Shown here piece by piece: positions 7,190-17,201 of a stretch of DNA of 64,000 nt. The position numbers and the translations under genes were made by a program. The notes under the pieces were generated by a model. The model was not told the DNA's origin. It worked only from the letters and a program-made list of their open reading frames with translations, and did not search any database. The stretch is from Hyphomicrobiales bacterium (GTDB lineage Bacteria > Pseudomonadota > Alphaproteobacteria > Rhizobiales > Beijerinckiaceae): contig JAIYDY010000055.1 of assembly GCA_027487245.1 (NCBI GenBank), positions 1 through 64,000 of the forward strand, in the 5' to 3' direction. Positions within the stretch are counted from its first letter, which is position 1; each line of letters opens with the position of its first letter.

Positions 7190-9628
7190 TCACCCCCGCT
7201 GCACGAACGCATCCAGCACCATCTTGCGGCCCGCCTTGTCGAAATCGACGGTGAGCTTGTTGCCGTCGACGGCGAAGACATCGCCGGGGCCGAACTTGAT
7301 GTGGAAGACGCGGGCACCGACGCCGAATTCCGAGGCCGGTCCGCTCGACTTGGCGATGAGTTCGCCCTCGATCAGTTTCGGGCCATGCCGCTGGCTGCCC
7401 TGCATCCTGCCGCCGAAACCGCCACTTTCTGTGCCCCAGCGGCCGGCGGGCGAGGCGCTGTCCTTCGGGGCTGCGGCCTTCGCGGCCTGGGCGCGCTGCC
7501 AGCCGGGTGTCTGATAGCTCGAGCCGAAGCTGGGCTGCCGGTCGAAGCGCGAGGCGCCATAGCCACCCTGGCCGAAGCTGGAGGCGGTCTCGGCCAGTTC
7601 CACCGCGCTTTCGGGCAGATCGTCGATGAAACGGCTCGGCATCGAGGATTGCCACATGCCGTGGATGCGCCGGTTGGAGGCGAACATGATCTTGGCGTGG
7701 CGGCGCGCGCGGGTGATGCCGACATGGGCGAGGCGGCGCTCCTCTTCGAGTCCGGCGCGGCCGCTTTCATCAAGCGAGCGCTGGCTCGGAAACAGGCCCT
7801 CCTCCCAGCCGGGCAGGAAGACCATGTCGAATTCGAGCCCCTTGGCGGCGTGCAGCGTCATGAGGCTGACGCGCTGGGCGCTGTCATCCGAAACCGTATC
7901 CATGACCAGCGAGACATGTTCAAGGAAGCCCGGAAGATCGGGAAACTCATCGATGGAGCGCACCAGTTCCTTGAGGTTTTCCAGCCGCCCGGCTGCGTCC
8001 GCCGAGCGGTCCTTCTGCCACATGTCGGTGTAGCCGCTTTCCTCCAGCACCGTCTCGGCGACTTCGGCGGGGGTGGCGTGTTCCAGTTTCGCGGTCCAGC
8101 GCCCGAAGGCCTGGACAAGTTCGCGCACGGTGGAGCGGGTCTTGGCCTTGAGTTCCTCGGTCTCGACCAGCGCGCGCGCCGATTGCAGCAGCGACATGCC
8201 GGTGGCGCGCGCGTGCAGGTGCAGTTGCTGCAAGGCAGCATCGCCAAGGCCACGCTTGGGCACGTTGAAGATGCGCTCAAAGGCGAGATCATCGGTCTGC
8301 GAATGGACGCAGCGCAGGTAGGCCATGGCGTCGCGGATTTCGGCGCGCTCGTAAAAGCGCGGGCCGCCAATGACGCGGTAGGGCAGGCCGAGCGCAATGA
8401 AACGCTCCTCGATCTCGCGCATCTGGGCAGAGGTGCGCACCAGCACCGCCATTTCCGACAGCGATGCCCCGCGCGACTGGAAGGTCTCGATGTCATCGCC
8501 GATCAGCCGGGCCTCTTCCTGGCTGTCCCAGGCGCCGGCGATGATGACCTTCTCGCCGGGTTCGTCATCGGTGCGCAGGGTCTTGCCGAGCCGGCCCTCG
8601 TTCTTGGCGATGAGGTGGGAGGCGGCCTTCAGGATGTGTCCGGTCGAGCGGTAGTTGCGTTCGAGCCGCACCACCTTGGCACCGGGGAAATCGTGCTCGA
8701 AGCGCAGGATGTTGTCGACCTCTGCCCCGCGCCAGCCGTAGATCGACTGGTCGTCGTCGCCGACACAGGCGAGGTTGCGGCGGCCCTGTGCGAGCAGGCG
8801 CAGCCACAGATACTGCGCCACGTTGGTGTCCTGATACTCGTCCACCAGCATGTAGCGGAAGCGCTCCTGATACTGGGCGAGCACATCGGGATGGCTGCGC
8901 CAGAGCGTCAGGCAATGCACCAGCAGGTCGCCGAAATCGCAGGCATTCAGCGTCTTGAGGCGCTCCTGATAGGCCCGGTAGAGCGCGCCGCCCTGGCCGT
9001 TGCCGAACACGCCGGCCTCGCCCGCCGGAACGGCTTCGGGGCCAAGGCCACGGTTCTTCCAGCCGTCGATGAAGCTGGCCAGCATGCGGCCCGGCCAGCG
9101 TTTCTCGTCGAGATTGGCGGCCTGGATGACCTGCTTCAGCAGCCTGATCTGGTCATCCATGTCGAGAATGGTGAAATCGCTCTTCAGGCCGACCAGTTCG
9201 GCATGGCGGCGCAGGATCTTGGCCGAGATCGAGTGGAAGGTGCCGAGCCAGGGCATGCCCTCGGCCACACCCCCGACCAGCCGGGTGATGCGCTCCTTCA
9301 TCTCGCGCGCCGCCTTGTTGGTGAAGGTGACGGAGAGGATCTGCGAGGGGTAGGCCTTGCCCGTGGCGATCAGGTGCGCAATGCGGGTGGTGAGCACGCG
9401 GGTCTTGCCCGTGCCGGCACCGGCCAGCACCAGGATCGGCCCTTCGGTGGTTTCCACCGCCTCGCGCTGTTCGGGGTTCAGGCCGTCGAGATAGGCCGGG
9501 GCCTGCGGCATGAGGCTGGCCCGCGCGCGCGCCGCCAGTCCGCCCGGCTGGGGCCGGTGGGTCAGGTCTGGCGACGGCTCCGGCCTGTTGGCGGGTGGCC
9601 TGCCTGTTGATGGATCGGTTTCGGCCAC
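7190..9628 (-). CDS. uvrD: UvrD/PcrA-type SF1A DNA helicase
   Basis: 812-residue 3'-5' helicase of repair and replication restart. Motifs in order: Q-motif LNPEQREAV, Walker A GAGTGKTRVLTTR, Ia TFTNKAAREMKERI, II VDEYQDTN, III GDDDQSIYGWRGAE, IV NYRS, V TLHAAKGLEFD, VI EERRLAHVGITRAR. The C-terminus carries the UvrD/PcrA Tudor-like domain (GARVFHIKFGPGDV...DFDKAGRKMVLDAF). The frame starts with GTG at 9628 behind AGGA; an ATG at 9511, just ahead of the Q-motif, is a possible shorter start. Confidence 0.93.
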   Translation of the reverse strand: MAETDPSTGRPPANRPEPSPDLTHRPQPGGLAARARASLMPQAPAYLDGLNPEQREAVETTEGPILVLAGAGTGKTRVLTTRIAHLIATGKAYPSQILSVTFTNKAAREMKERITRLVGGVAEGMPWLGTFHSISAKILRRHAELVGLKSDFTILDMDDQIRLLKQVIQAANLDEKRWPGRMLASFIDGWKNRGLGPEAVPAGEAGVFGNGQGGALYRAYQERLKTLNACDFGDLLVHCLTLWRSHPDVLAQYQERFRYMLVDEYQDTNVAQYLWLRLLAQGRRNLACVGDDDQSIYGWRGAEVDNILRFEHDFPGAKVVRLERNYRSTGHILKAASHLIAKNEGRLGKTLRTDDEPGEKVIIAGAWDSQEEARLIGDDIETFQSRGASLSEMAVLVRTSAQMREIEERFIALGLPYRVIGGPRFYERAEIRDAMAYLRCVHSQTDDLAFERIFNVPKRGLGDAALQQLHLHARATGMSLLQSARALVETEELKAKTRSTVRELVQAFGRWTAKLEHATPAEVAETVLEESGYTDMWQKDRSADAAGRLENLKELVRSIDEFPDLPGFLEHVSLVMDTVSDDSAQRVSLMTLHAAKGLEFDMVFLPGWEEGLFPSQRSLDESGRAGLEEERRLAHVGITRARRHAKIMFASNRRIHGMWQSSMPSRFIDDLPESAVELAETASSFGQGGYGASRFDRQPSFGSSYQTPGWQRAQAAKAAAPKDSASPAGRWGTESGGFGGRMQGSQRHGPKLIEGELIAKSSGPASEFGVGARVFHIKFGPGDVFAVDGNKLTVDFDKAGRKMVLDAFVQRG

Positions 9629-9748
9629 GGTCCTGCTGCTGTCCAGACGGAATCACTCAGGCCCAATGTGGGCACTCGCAACGCCGATGTCGACCTTCGG
9701 GCGGAAGGTGGGTGCGATCGCTTGGCGTGATCCGATGTTTGCGCAGGT

Positions 9749-10303
9749 TCAGTGATGGGTGCGCAGGCGTGCCAGTTCCGGCTCGGCGGCTGGCTCGCGC
9801 CGGGCAATGCCGATGCTGCGGCCCAGCGCCTCGGGCAGCTTCAGGCCGGCATGGGCGGCCCTGAGCAGCGCCAGATTGGTGAGGATGTCGGCGGGGAAGG
9901 ACGAGACCTTCTTGGTGCCGAGATCGACATGCAGGGACAGGTTTTCGGTGGTGGCCGACAGCCAGCCTTCCTCGGCGTGGCGCAGTTCGAGGAAGTAATG
10001 CATCCGCTTATCGTCGAAATCGATGAGATGCAGGGTGACGCGCACGGGGTCGCCGGCCATCAGTTCGCGCAGGTAGCGCACATGCACCTCGGCCACGAAG
10101 TAGGAGGCGTCCTGCTGCCTGACGTAATCGGGGCCGAGGCCGATCAGCGAGAAGACTTCATCGACGGCACGATCGAACAGCACATTGTAGAAGGCCATGT
10201 TGAGATGGCCGTTATAGTCGATCCACTGCGGCTCGACCCGCATCGGCGACGAGACGAACGGTGCAAAAAACAGCGCGGGTGCCTTCGACCAGTCGTGCTG
10301 CAT
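9749..10303 (-). CDS. Hotdog-fold acyl-CoA thioesterase
   Basis: 184 residues with the 4-hydroxybenzoyl-CoA thioesterase-type core: QWIDYNGHLNMAFYNVLFDRAVDE carries the Asp/Asn-Gly-His active-site segment, followed by FVAEVHVRYLRELMAGDPVRVTLHL and the strand MHYFLELRHAEEGWLSATTE. It resembles thioesterases found near carnitine/betainyl-CoA metabolism genes, but nothing nearby fixes the substrate. Cytoplasmic. The ATG at 10303 has only a weak ribosome site. Confidence 0.8.
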   Translation of the reverse strand: MQHDWSKAPALFFAPFVSSPMRVEPQWIDYNGHLNMAFYNVLFDRAVDEVFSLIGLGPDYVRQQDASYFVAEVHVRYLRELMAGDPVRVTLHLIDFDDKRMHYFLELRHAEEGWLSATTENLSLHVDLGTKKVSSFPADILTNLALLRAAHAGLKLPEALGRSIGIARREPAAEPELARLRTHH

Positions 10304-10370
10304 ACGTTTTTCTTTCGCCCGACGCCTGTCGCCAGTCTTCTTGTCGCGCCCGGTTTGCGTTTCCGCAATC

Positions 10371-10386
10371 CGTAAGTGCGCTTACG
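10371..10386. promoter_or_regulatory. Palindrome upstream of the FAD-linked oxidase
   Basis: CGTAAG-TGCG-CTTACG is a perfect inverted repeat in the 166-bp divergent gap between the thioesterase and oxidase genes. A second palindrome, TTGGATCCAA, lies nearer the oxidase start at 10432-10441. Either could be an operator for the oxidase; FCD-type GntR proteins often control such genes, but no regulator gene is adjacent. Confidence 0.3.
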
Positions 10387-10469
10387 TGCTTGGCTTATTT
10401 CGACAATTGGATGATACGAAAGACCTGTTAGGTTGGATCCAAACGAACAACAGATCCTTGAGGTGGAAC

Positions 10470-11885
10470 ATGCACATGGCCATCAGGCAGCAGCGTCAGC
10501 CGGCGTCCGCTCAAGCCATCGACACAGTCAGGCAGACGCTTGGCGCGATGCTGGGCAACCGGCTGGTCAGCAGCCTCGCAGTACGGCAACAACATGCCAA
10601 CACGCTGACCTGGATCGACAATCAGGCGCCGGACCTGGTTGTCTACCCCCAGACCACGGAAGAGGTCTCGGCCATCGTGAAGCTGTGTGCCGCGCATGAT
10701 GTGCCGGTCGTGCCCTTCGGCACGGGCACTTCCTTCGAGGGCCACGTCAACGCACCGTTCGGCGGCGTTTCGGTCGACACCTCGATGATGAAGGGCATCA
10801 TCGCCGTGCATGCGGAAGACCTCGACTGCGTGATCGAACCCGGCGTCACCCGCAAGATGCTGAACGAGCATCTGCGCGATGTCGGCCTGTTCTTCCCCAT
10901 CGATCCGGGGGCCGATGCCTCGCTGGGTGGCATGACAGCGACGCGCGCCTCCGGCACCAATGCCGTTCGCTACGGCACAATGAAGGACAATGTGCTGGCG
11001 CTGAAGGTCGTGCTGCCGAATGGCGAGGTGATGACCACGTCGCGCCGTGCCAAGAAGTCGTCCGCCGGCTACGACCTGACCCGTCTGTTCGTCGGCTCGG
11101 AAGGAACCCTAGGCCTGATCACGGAGATCACGCTCAAGCTTCAGGGCATTCCCGAGGCGATCTCGGCGGGCGTGTGCCCGTTCCCGAGTGTCAAGGCGGC
11201 CTGCGATGCCACGATCCTGACCATCCAGAGCGGGTTGCCGGTGGCGCGGATCGAGTTGCTCGATGCGCTTCAGGTCCGGGCCTGCAACCTCTATTCGAAG
11301 CTCACCTTGCCGGAAACGCCGATGCTGTTCGTGGAGTTCCACGGCACTGATGAGGGCGTCAAGGAACAGTCCGAGCGCTTTGGCGAGATCGCGAAGGAGC
11401 TTGGCGGCGGCCCGTTCGACTGGGCCACCCGCGCCGAGGATCGCACGCGGCTCTGGCAGGCGCGCCATGATGTCTACTGGGCCTCGATGGGCCTGCGCCC
11501 CGGGGCCAAGGGCGTCTCGACCGATGTCTGTGTGCCGATCTCGCGCCTGTCCGAATGCATCGAGGAGACGCAGGCCGATATCGCCGCCAGCGGCCTGATC
11601 GCGCCGATCGTCGGACATGTGGGTGATGGCAACTTCCATGTCCTGCCGCTTGTCGACATGGACAATGCCGAGGAGGTCAAGGCTGCCAAGACCTTTGTCG
11701 AGCGGCTGGTGCAGCGCGCCCTGGCCATGGAAGGCACCTGCACCGGCGAACACGGCGTCGGGCAGGGCAAGATGAAGTATCTCGAACAGGAGCACGGCGC
11801 GGAAGCGCTGGCGATGATGCGGGCGCTGAAGCTGGCTATCGATCCGCAGAACCTGATGAATCCGGGCAAGATCGTCACTTTGTGA
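10470..11885 (+). CDS. FAD-linked oxidase, D-lactate/D-2-hydroxyacid dehydrogenase type
   Basis: 471 residues: FAD-binding PCMH domain (PDLVVYPQTTEEVSAIVKLC, PFGTGTSFEGH, DPGADASLGGMTATRASGTN) and the FAD-oxidase C-terminal domain with the metal/substrate motif GHVGDGNFHVL and GTCTGEHGVGQGKMKYLEQEHG. This matches LDHD/GlcD-type enzymes that oxidise D-lactate or other D-2-hydroxyacids and pass electrons to a membrane or cytochrome acceptor. The start at 10470 has GAGGTGG 4 bp upstream; the in-frame ATG at 10476 is equally possible. No GlcE/GlcF partners are present, so it is not a glycolate oxidase complex. Confidence 0.87.
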   Translation: MHMAIRQQRQPASAQAIDTVRQTLGAMLGNRLVSSLAVRQQHANTLTWIDNQAPDLVVYPQTTEEVSAIVKLCAAHDVPVVPFGTGTSFEGHVNAPFGGVSVDTSMMKGIIAVHAEDLDCVIEPGVTRKMLNEHLRDVGLFFPIDPGADASLGGMTATRASGTNAVRYGTMKDNVLALKVVLPNGEVMTTSRRAKKSSAGYDLTRLFVGSEGTLGLITEITLKLQGIPEAISAGVCPFPSVKAACDATILTIQSGLPVARIELLDALQVRACNLYSKLTLPETPMLFVEFHGTDEGVKEQSERFGEIAKELGGGPFDWATRAEDRTRLWQARHDVYWASMGLRPGAKGVSTDVCVPISRLSECIEETQADIAASGLIAPIVGHVGDGNFHVLPLVDMDNAEEVKAAKTFVERLVQRALAMEGTCTGEHGVGQGKMKYLEQEHGAEALAMMRALKLAIDPQNLMNPGKIVTL

Positions 11886-11941
11886 GGCAGGCGGGCCTCG
11901 TGGCCCTTGTCGGCCATGATTGAACATCGCACATAAACAGC

Positions 11942-14900
11942 GTGCGTGACGGTCTGACATTTCTGGCGACAATGGTCCTGCTGGCGTTGCTCGGAGCGCT
12001 GGTCGGGCCTGTCTTTGTCGACTGGAACCAGCACCGGGCACTGATCGAGGAGCAGCTTCGCCGCGCCACCGGTTTCGAGATCGTCACGACCGGGCCGATC
12101 CACCTGCGCTTCCTGCCCAGCCCGCAGATCAAGATTTCCGGCTTGCGCGTCGGCGAGGCTGACCCGCAGGGCACACGCGCCACCGCCAGCGTGCTCAGGG
12201 CCGAGATGGAGCTGGCGCCACTCCTCAAGGGCGAGATCAGGCTCAACCGGGTTGCGCTCGACGGGGCGGCCGTGACGCTGGCGATCCGGAATGGCGCATT
12301 GGTGCTTCCGACAAGTCTGGACGGTGCGGTGCGGCTGCCATCCATCGGCCAGTTGTCGTTGACCCGCAGCGACATCGGCGTGATCGATGCCTCTGGCAAG
12401 CTGGCGTTCACCGCGCCTTTTGCGATCGAGGCCTCGCTGCCGCCGGGCGGCGGGCCCGCCCGCATCGAAGGGGAGGTCGCCGGCCGCTCCATCCGCCTCA
12501 CCACTGGCGATCAGGATGCCGCTGGCCGGCTCAGGCTCAAGCTGGCGGTCAGCGATGCCAGCGTGCGCAGCGAGTTTGATGGCTGGCTGGGCTTTGACCG
12601 CAGCATGCCGGGCCGGCTGTTGCCCCGTCCCGATGGCCAGATCGTGGCCGGGCTGCTCAGGGCCGGCGAGGCCCAGCCACTGATGACGGTGAGCGGGCGC
12701 CTCGCGAGCGCCGTCCATGTCACGGGGAGCGGGCAAGGCAGCGCGGCGGGCATCTCCGGGCTTGTTGTGGAGATGGCCGGTTCCGGGCGTCTGGAAGGCG
12801 ATCTGGCCTGGCCCGGCACGTGGTCCGACCCGGCCAGCGTGACCTTGCAGAGCCGCCGGCTGGATGCTCCTGCCCTGCTCGCCAGCCTCGCGGCCGTGCA
12901 GCAGGCCCTCGCCGATGCCGGGCCGCTGGCAGACCTGATCCCCGACATGCGATTGGCGCTCCAGGCCGATCAGGTGAGCTATCGCGGGGAGGAGGCCACC
13001 GAGGCCCGGGTTGCGCTCACCCGTCGCGGCGGAAACTGGCAGCCGGTCAGCGGGCAGGTGAGGTTCGCCGGCAGCAGTCTTGGTTTTGCCGAGCCGCAGG
13101 CCGGGATGTTCCGTGCAACGCTGGATGTGCCGGACATGCGCAGGATCGCGCTGGCGATGCAGCGCCTGGACATGCCGCAAGGCCTGGCCGAGGACATCGC
13201 CGCGCTCGGCCAGTTCGCCGCCAGCGCCGATCTCGTGCCGGGCAGGCCGGGCGGGGCGTCAGGCTGGGCCGTGCCGCGCTGGCAGGCGCAGGGGCGCTTC
13301 GGACGGGCCAGCGGCGATGCGGCCTGGGGTCCCGACTCGGCACGGATCGCGGCCAGTGTCAGCGGTGCGGATGTGCTGTTTCTGGTCCGTCCCGTCACCG
13401 CGCTGGCGAGCCTCGTGCCTGTTCCGCTGGCGCTGACGGTGACAGGCGAAGCCTTGCGCATCGGCGACAGCGCACCTGGCACGGCGCGCCTCGAGGCCGA
13501 GCGGCGCGACGGCCAATGGCGCATGGACCGGCTGGATGCGCGCGGCTTCGATGGCTTGTCGATCGCGGTCAGCCGGGCGCGGCCGGGCGAACCGTTGCGC
13601 TTTGCACTCGATGCGGCGCGGGCCGATGCGATCAGCGCGCTGGCGGAGCGCTTCAGCGAGCAGCGCAACCTGACCGAGGTGGTGCGGGCCGTGCGCGGCC
13701 TGTCGCCGGTGAAGGCCAGCGGCGTCGTGCAGGAGCGGGCGCAGGGCTGGCTGCTGAACGGCACCGGGGAGGCCGGACCGCTTGCGGTCGAGGTGGCGGC
13801 GCGGCTGTCCGCTGCCGGGCAGTGGCAGGGCGGCGAGATCAACCTGTCGGCACGGGAGCGCGGCGTGCTGTTTCGCGCGCTCGGCTTGCCGGAGCCGGCG
13901 CGCCGCGACGAGCCAACCCGGCTGGGTGTCCGGCTGGGGGAAACGGGCCTGACTCTCACCATGAGCGGCAGCGATGGCTTGAGCGCCGAAGCCATCGGTC
14001 GCTGGGGGGCATCCGGTTTCGGCACGCTGGCCGCGCCAATGGCCCTGACCTTTGCGGCACCCACGCCAGCGGCGCTGCTGCCGGCTTTTGCTGCGGGCCA
14101 GGGGGGCGGACGTGCCTTTGCCGGCCGCGCGGCCCTGAGGTTGGCCGATGGCGTGATCGGGCTTGACCGGATCGAAGCCAGGCTCGGCGAGGAGGTCGTG
14201 ACCGGCGGGCTCGAACTGGCGGCAACCGGTGTGATCAGCGGCCAGTTGTCCCTGCCCGAGATCGATCTGGCCCGCATCGGCGGATGGCTGACGGGCGATG
14301 TGCCCGTGGCGCAGGATGCCGGCTGGTCCGGTGCCCGCTTCGGCAACAGCACCCGCCTGCCGGGCCTCTCGCTTGGCCTGACAAGCCCGCGCGTGCTCGT
14401 GCCGCTGGCCGGCGCGATGGGCGGCAGCTTCAGGCTGCGCGTCAACGAGGGGGCGCTGACGCTTGGCGAGATTGCGCTGCAATCTGGCAACCTCAGCCTG
14501 TCCGGCGGCGTCGAGGCCGAACGCAGCGGCGGCTTGCTGTCCGTGCGCGGCAATGGCGTCATCGACGGGCTCGACCTTGGTGCGATGCTCGGTGGGGATC
14601 TGTCGGGGCGTGGCCGTCTGGCCTTCCAGCTCGGTGCCGCCGCCGAAAGCCCGGCGCGGCTGATGGCCGGGCTGACCGGGGCGGGGCAGTTCAGCGCCCG
14701 CGATCTTGGCATCAACAGGCTTGATCCGGCGGCGCTGGAGCGGATTGCGCAGGGCTTCGCCTCCGATGTCATCGTCACCGACACGGCCACGCTGGCGCAG
14801 GGCGTCCGGAGGGCTGTCGAGGGCGCGCCGTGGCGACTGCCGGAGGTGTCCGCCGCGCTGATTGTCTCTGGCGGCGTCGTCAGGCTGTCGCCGCTCACCG

Positions 14901-15511
14901 ATGACAAGGCAGCGGCGCTGCTCACCGTTTCGGGAGCCCACGATCTCAGGGTCGGCACCGGCGAGTTGCGCGCGGTGATGCAGGGCAAGGCGCTGCCCAA
15001 GGGCTGGACGGGCTCGCCGCCGCAGATCGCCGTGACCTGGCGCGGACCGTGGCGCACGCCAACGCGCAGCTATGACGTCAGCGTCCTGTCCAACGCCGTC
15101 GCGCAACGCGCCCTGCAGCGCGAGATCGAGCGGGTCGACGCGCTGGAAGCCGACATCCGCGAGCGGGCGATGTTCAACCGCCGCCTGCGCGCCGACCGGG
15201 AACGGCGCGAGGAAGAGCAACGCGCTGCCGAGGCCAGACTGCGGGAGGCCCGCGCCCAGGAGGAAAAGGCGAGGGAAGATCGTCTCAGGGAAGAGCGGGC
15301 GCGGATCGACGCGCAGGGTGCCGGACCGGCTCAGGTTCCGACTGGTGCCAGCGGATCGTTGCCAGTTCTGCCGCTCCGTCCGGAACGCCCGCTGGCGACG
15401 ACGCCGGCGCAGTCCGCGCCGGCTCCAGCCCTGGCCCCGTCCTTGCCGCCACCGATGAACATCAATCCGATCCCGCTGCCGCTGTCTCGGCAGCCTGTTC
15501 CGGCCAATTGA
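11942..15511 (+). CDS. AsmA-family envelope protein with charged C-terminal tail
   Basis: 1189 residues. An N-terminal anchor (LTFLATMVLLALLGALVGPVFV) precedes DWNQHRALIEEQLRRATGFE and the PSPQIKISGLRVGE motif of the AsmA domain; long repetitive beta-rich stretches and the AsmA C-terminal domain (about 850-1010) follow. Such proteins span the periplasm as lipid-transfer bridges or affect outer-membrane assembly. After the folded part there is an Arg/Glu-rich helix (about 1055-1125, e.g. RRLRADRERREEEQRAAEARL) and a Pro-rich tail. The GTG start at 11942 lies 56 bp after the oxidase stop, so the genes may share a transcript. Confidence 0.85.
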   Translation: MRDGLTFLATMVLLALLGALVGPVFVDWNQHRALIEEQLRRATGFEIVTTGPIHLRFLPSPQIKISGLRVGEADPQGTRATASVLRAEMELAPLLKGEIRLNRVALDGAAVTLAIRNGALVLPTSLDGAVRLPSIGQLSLTRSDIGVIDASGKLAFTAPFAIEASLPPGGGPARIEGEVAGRSIRLTTGDQDAAGRLRLKLAVSDASVRSEFDGWLGFDRSMPGRLLPRPDGQIVAGLLRAGEAQPLMTVSGRLASAVHVTGSGQGSAAGISGLVVEMAGSGRLEGDLAWPGTWSDPASVTLQSRRLDAPALLASLAAVQQALADAGPLADLIPDMRLALQADQVSYRGEEATEARVALTRRGGNWQPVSGQVRFAGSSLGFAEPQAGMFRATLDVPDMRRIALAMQRLDMPQGLAEDIAALGQFAASADLVPGRPGGASGWAVPRWQAQGRFGRASGDAAWGPDSARIAASVSGADVLFLVRPVTALASLVPVPLALTVTGEALRIGDSAPGTARLEAERRDGQWRMDRLDARGFDGLSIAVSRARPGEPLRFALDAARADAISALAERFSEQRNLTEVVRAVRGLSPVKASGVVQERAQGWLLNGTGEAGPLAVEVAARLSAAGQWQGGEINLSARERGVLFRALGLPEPARRDEPTRLGVRLGETGLTLTMSGSDGLSAEAIGRWGASGFGTLAAPMALTFAAPTPAALLPAFAAGQGGGRAFAGRAALRLADGVIGLDRIEARLGEEVVTGGLELAATGVISGQLSLPEIDLARIGGWLTGDVPVAQDAGWSGARFGNSTRLPGLSLGLTSPRVLVPLAGAMGGSFRLRVNEGALTLGEIALQSGNLSLSGGVEAERSGGLLSVRGNGVIDGLDLGAMLGGDLSGRGRLAFQLGAAAESPARLMAGLTGAGQFSARDLGINRLDPAALERIAQGFASDVIVTDTATLAQGVRRAVEGAPWRLPEVSAALIVSGGVVRLSPLTDDKAAALLTVSGAHDLRVGTGELRAVMQGKALPKGWTGSPPQIAVTWRGPWRTPTRSYDVSVLSNAVAQRALQREIERVDALEADIRERAMFNRRLRADRERREEEQRAAEARLREARAQEEKAREDRLREERARIDAQGAGPAQVPTGASGSLPVLPLRPERPLATTPAQSAPAPALAPSLPPPMNINPIPLPLSRQPVPAN

Positions 15512-15535
15512 GCGGGACGGCCCACCGCGCCGGGT

Positions 15536-17002
15536 TCACGGCGTGACAGGCAGCGTCCGGGCAACGCCCTTGGGCGTGTTGAGATCCTTCCACGTGGTGT
15601 TGGCCACATGCACGGCGGGAAAGGCCGGGCGCTCGACATAGCGGCCATGGCCAGCTTCGGCGCGCATGTCGCCATCCTTCCAGGCGATGCGCCCGCCGCT
15701 GATCGTCATCCACGGCACGCCGGTGCACTTGAAGCCCTCGAAGACGTTGTAGTCGATGCGGCTGACCTGCTTCTTCGCGCTGATCTTCTTGGTGGCCGAT
15801 GGATCCCAGATCACCAGGTCGGCATCGGAGCCAACCGCGACCGCTCCCTTGCGCGGATAGATGTTGAGGATGCGGGCGATGTTGGCGGAGGTGACGGCGA
15901 CAAACTCCTCCTTGGTCAGACGCCCGGTGTTGACGCCCGCTGTCCAGAGCACGGGCATGCGGTCTTCGAGGCCGCCGGTCCCGTTGGGGATCAGCCGGAA
16001 ATCCCCAAGGCCACCGCGCTTCTGCTCGGTGGTGAACGAGCAATGGTCCGTGGCAACCACCTGAAGCGAGCCAGATTGCAGGCCGGCCCAGAGCGAGGCC
16101 TGGTGATCCTTGGGGCGGAAGGGCGGCGACATCACGCGCCGGGCGGCATAGTCCCAGTCCTTGTTGAGGTATTCACTGTCGTCGAGCACCAGATGCTGGA
16201 TCAGCGGCTCGCCATAGACGCGGCGACCGGCCTCGCGGGCGCGCTTGATGGCCTCGTGCGAATCCCGGCAGGAGGTGTGAACCACGTACAGCTGCGAGCC
16301 GACCATGTCGGCGATCATGATGGCGCGGTTGGTGGCCTCGCCTTCGACATGGGGCGGACGCGAGAAGGCGTGGCCTTCGGGGCCGGTCAGCCCCTTCGCC
16401 ATCAGCTCTTCCTGGAGGCGGTAGACGACATCGCCGTTCTCGGCATGGACCATGGGCATGGCGCCGAGCTGGGCGCAACGCGAGAACGAGTGGTAAAGCT
16501 CGTCGTCGTTCACCATCAGTGCACCCTTGTAGGCCATGAAGTGCTTGAACGAGTTGATGCCGCAGGTGCCGACGACGGTCGCCATCTCGTCGAAGACCTG
16601 CTTCGACCAGGAGGTCACGGCCATGTGGAAGGAATAGTCGCAGGCCGCCTTCTCGGATTTGCGCCGCCAGTCCTGGTAGGCGGCCAGCATCGAGGCCCCC
16701 GGTGCCGGAATGCAGAAGTCGATGATCATGGTGGTACCGCCCGAGAGGGCTGCCTTGGTGCCCCACTCGAAATCGTCGGCCGAGACCGTGCCCATGAACA
16801 TCAGTTCCATGTGCGTGTGCGGATCGATGCCGCCGGGCAGGATGTCGCAGCCGCCGGCATCGATCACGTCGGCCCCGCGCGGGCGGGCCAGCCCCGGACC
16901 GACGGCCACGATCCTGCCGCCCTCGATCAGCACGTCGGCGCGGGCCGAATGATCGTGATTGATGACGGTGCCGCCCCTGATGAGGATGGTGGACTTCGAC
17001 AT
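15536..17002 (-). CDS. hydA: D-hydantoinase / dihydropyrimidinase
   Basis: 488-residue amidohydrolase that opens 5,6-dihydropyrimidine or 5-substituted hydantoin rings. Metal ligands visible are GGIDPHTHMEL (His62, His64), the probable carboxylated Lys153 in NSFKHFMAYKG, His in MVHAENGDV and VVHTSC, and Asp in ATDHCSF. Start: ATG at 17000-17002 with AAGGAAG 6 bp upstream; the frame's longer upstream extension is not coding. An N-carbamoyl amidohydrolase is not in the window. The nearby RutR-like regulator and ABC importer support a pyrimidine/hydantoin role. Confidence 0.92.
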   Translation of the reverse strand: MSKSTILIRGGTVINHDHSARADVLIEGGRIVAVGPGLARPRGADVIDAGGCDILPGGIDPHTHMELMFMGTVSADDFEWGTKAALSGGTTMIIDFCIPAPGASMLAAYQDWRRKSEKAACDYSFHMAVTSWSKQVFDEMATVVGTCGINSFKHFMAYKGALMVNDDELYHSFSRCAQLGAMPMVHAENGDVVYRLQEELMAKGLTGPEGHAFSRPPHVEGEATNRAIMIADMVGSQLYVVHTSCRDSHEAIKRAREAGRRVYGEPLIQHLVLDDSEYLNKDWDYAARRVMSPPFRPKDHQASLWAGLQSGSLQVVATDHCSFTTEQKRGGLGDFRLIPNGTGGLEDRMPVLWTAGVNTGRLTKEEFVAVTSANIARILNIYPRKGAVAVGSDADLVIWDPSATKKISAKKQVSRIDYNVFEGFKCTGVPWMTISGGRIAWKDGDMRAEAGHGRYVERPAFPAVHVANTTWKDLNTPKGVARTLPVTP

Positions 17003-17201
17003 GCGCTGCTTCCTTGCAAGATGCGACCGATCCCTCATTTCAGCAAAGGAATGGCCGGGAGGCAATTCGCAATCGTGCGCGGGCTGGCCCTCGCTGCTGC
17101 TTTGTCGGGCAGCAAGGTTGGTTGACCTGCAAATTGCCGTCGCGGTATCATGAGCGTCTGCGTCATCCGGGCGGGATGGCAGACCGTGAGGAGGGCATGA
17201 C

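Noticed and set aside
9703..9719. ACCTTC-GGGCG-GAAGGT as terminator between thioesterase and helicase
   Set aside because: Only 6 bp and no T-run on either strand.
17121..17136. TTGACC half-site upstream of hydantoinase as a third RutR operator
   Set aside because: The partner half (expected GGTCAA at N4 spacing) is absent, so it is only a half-site.
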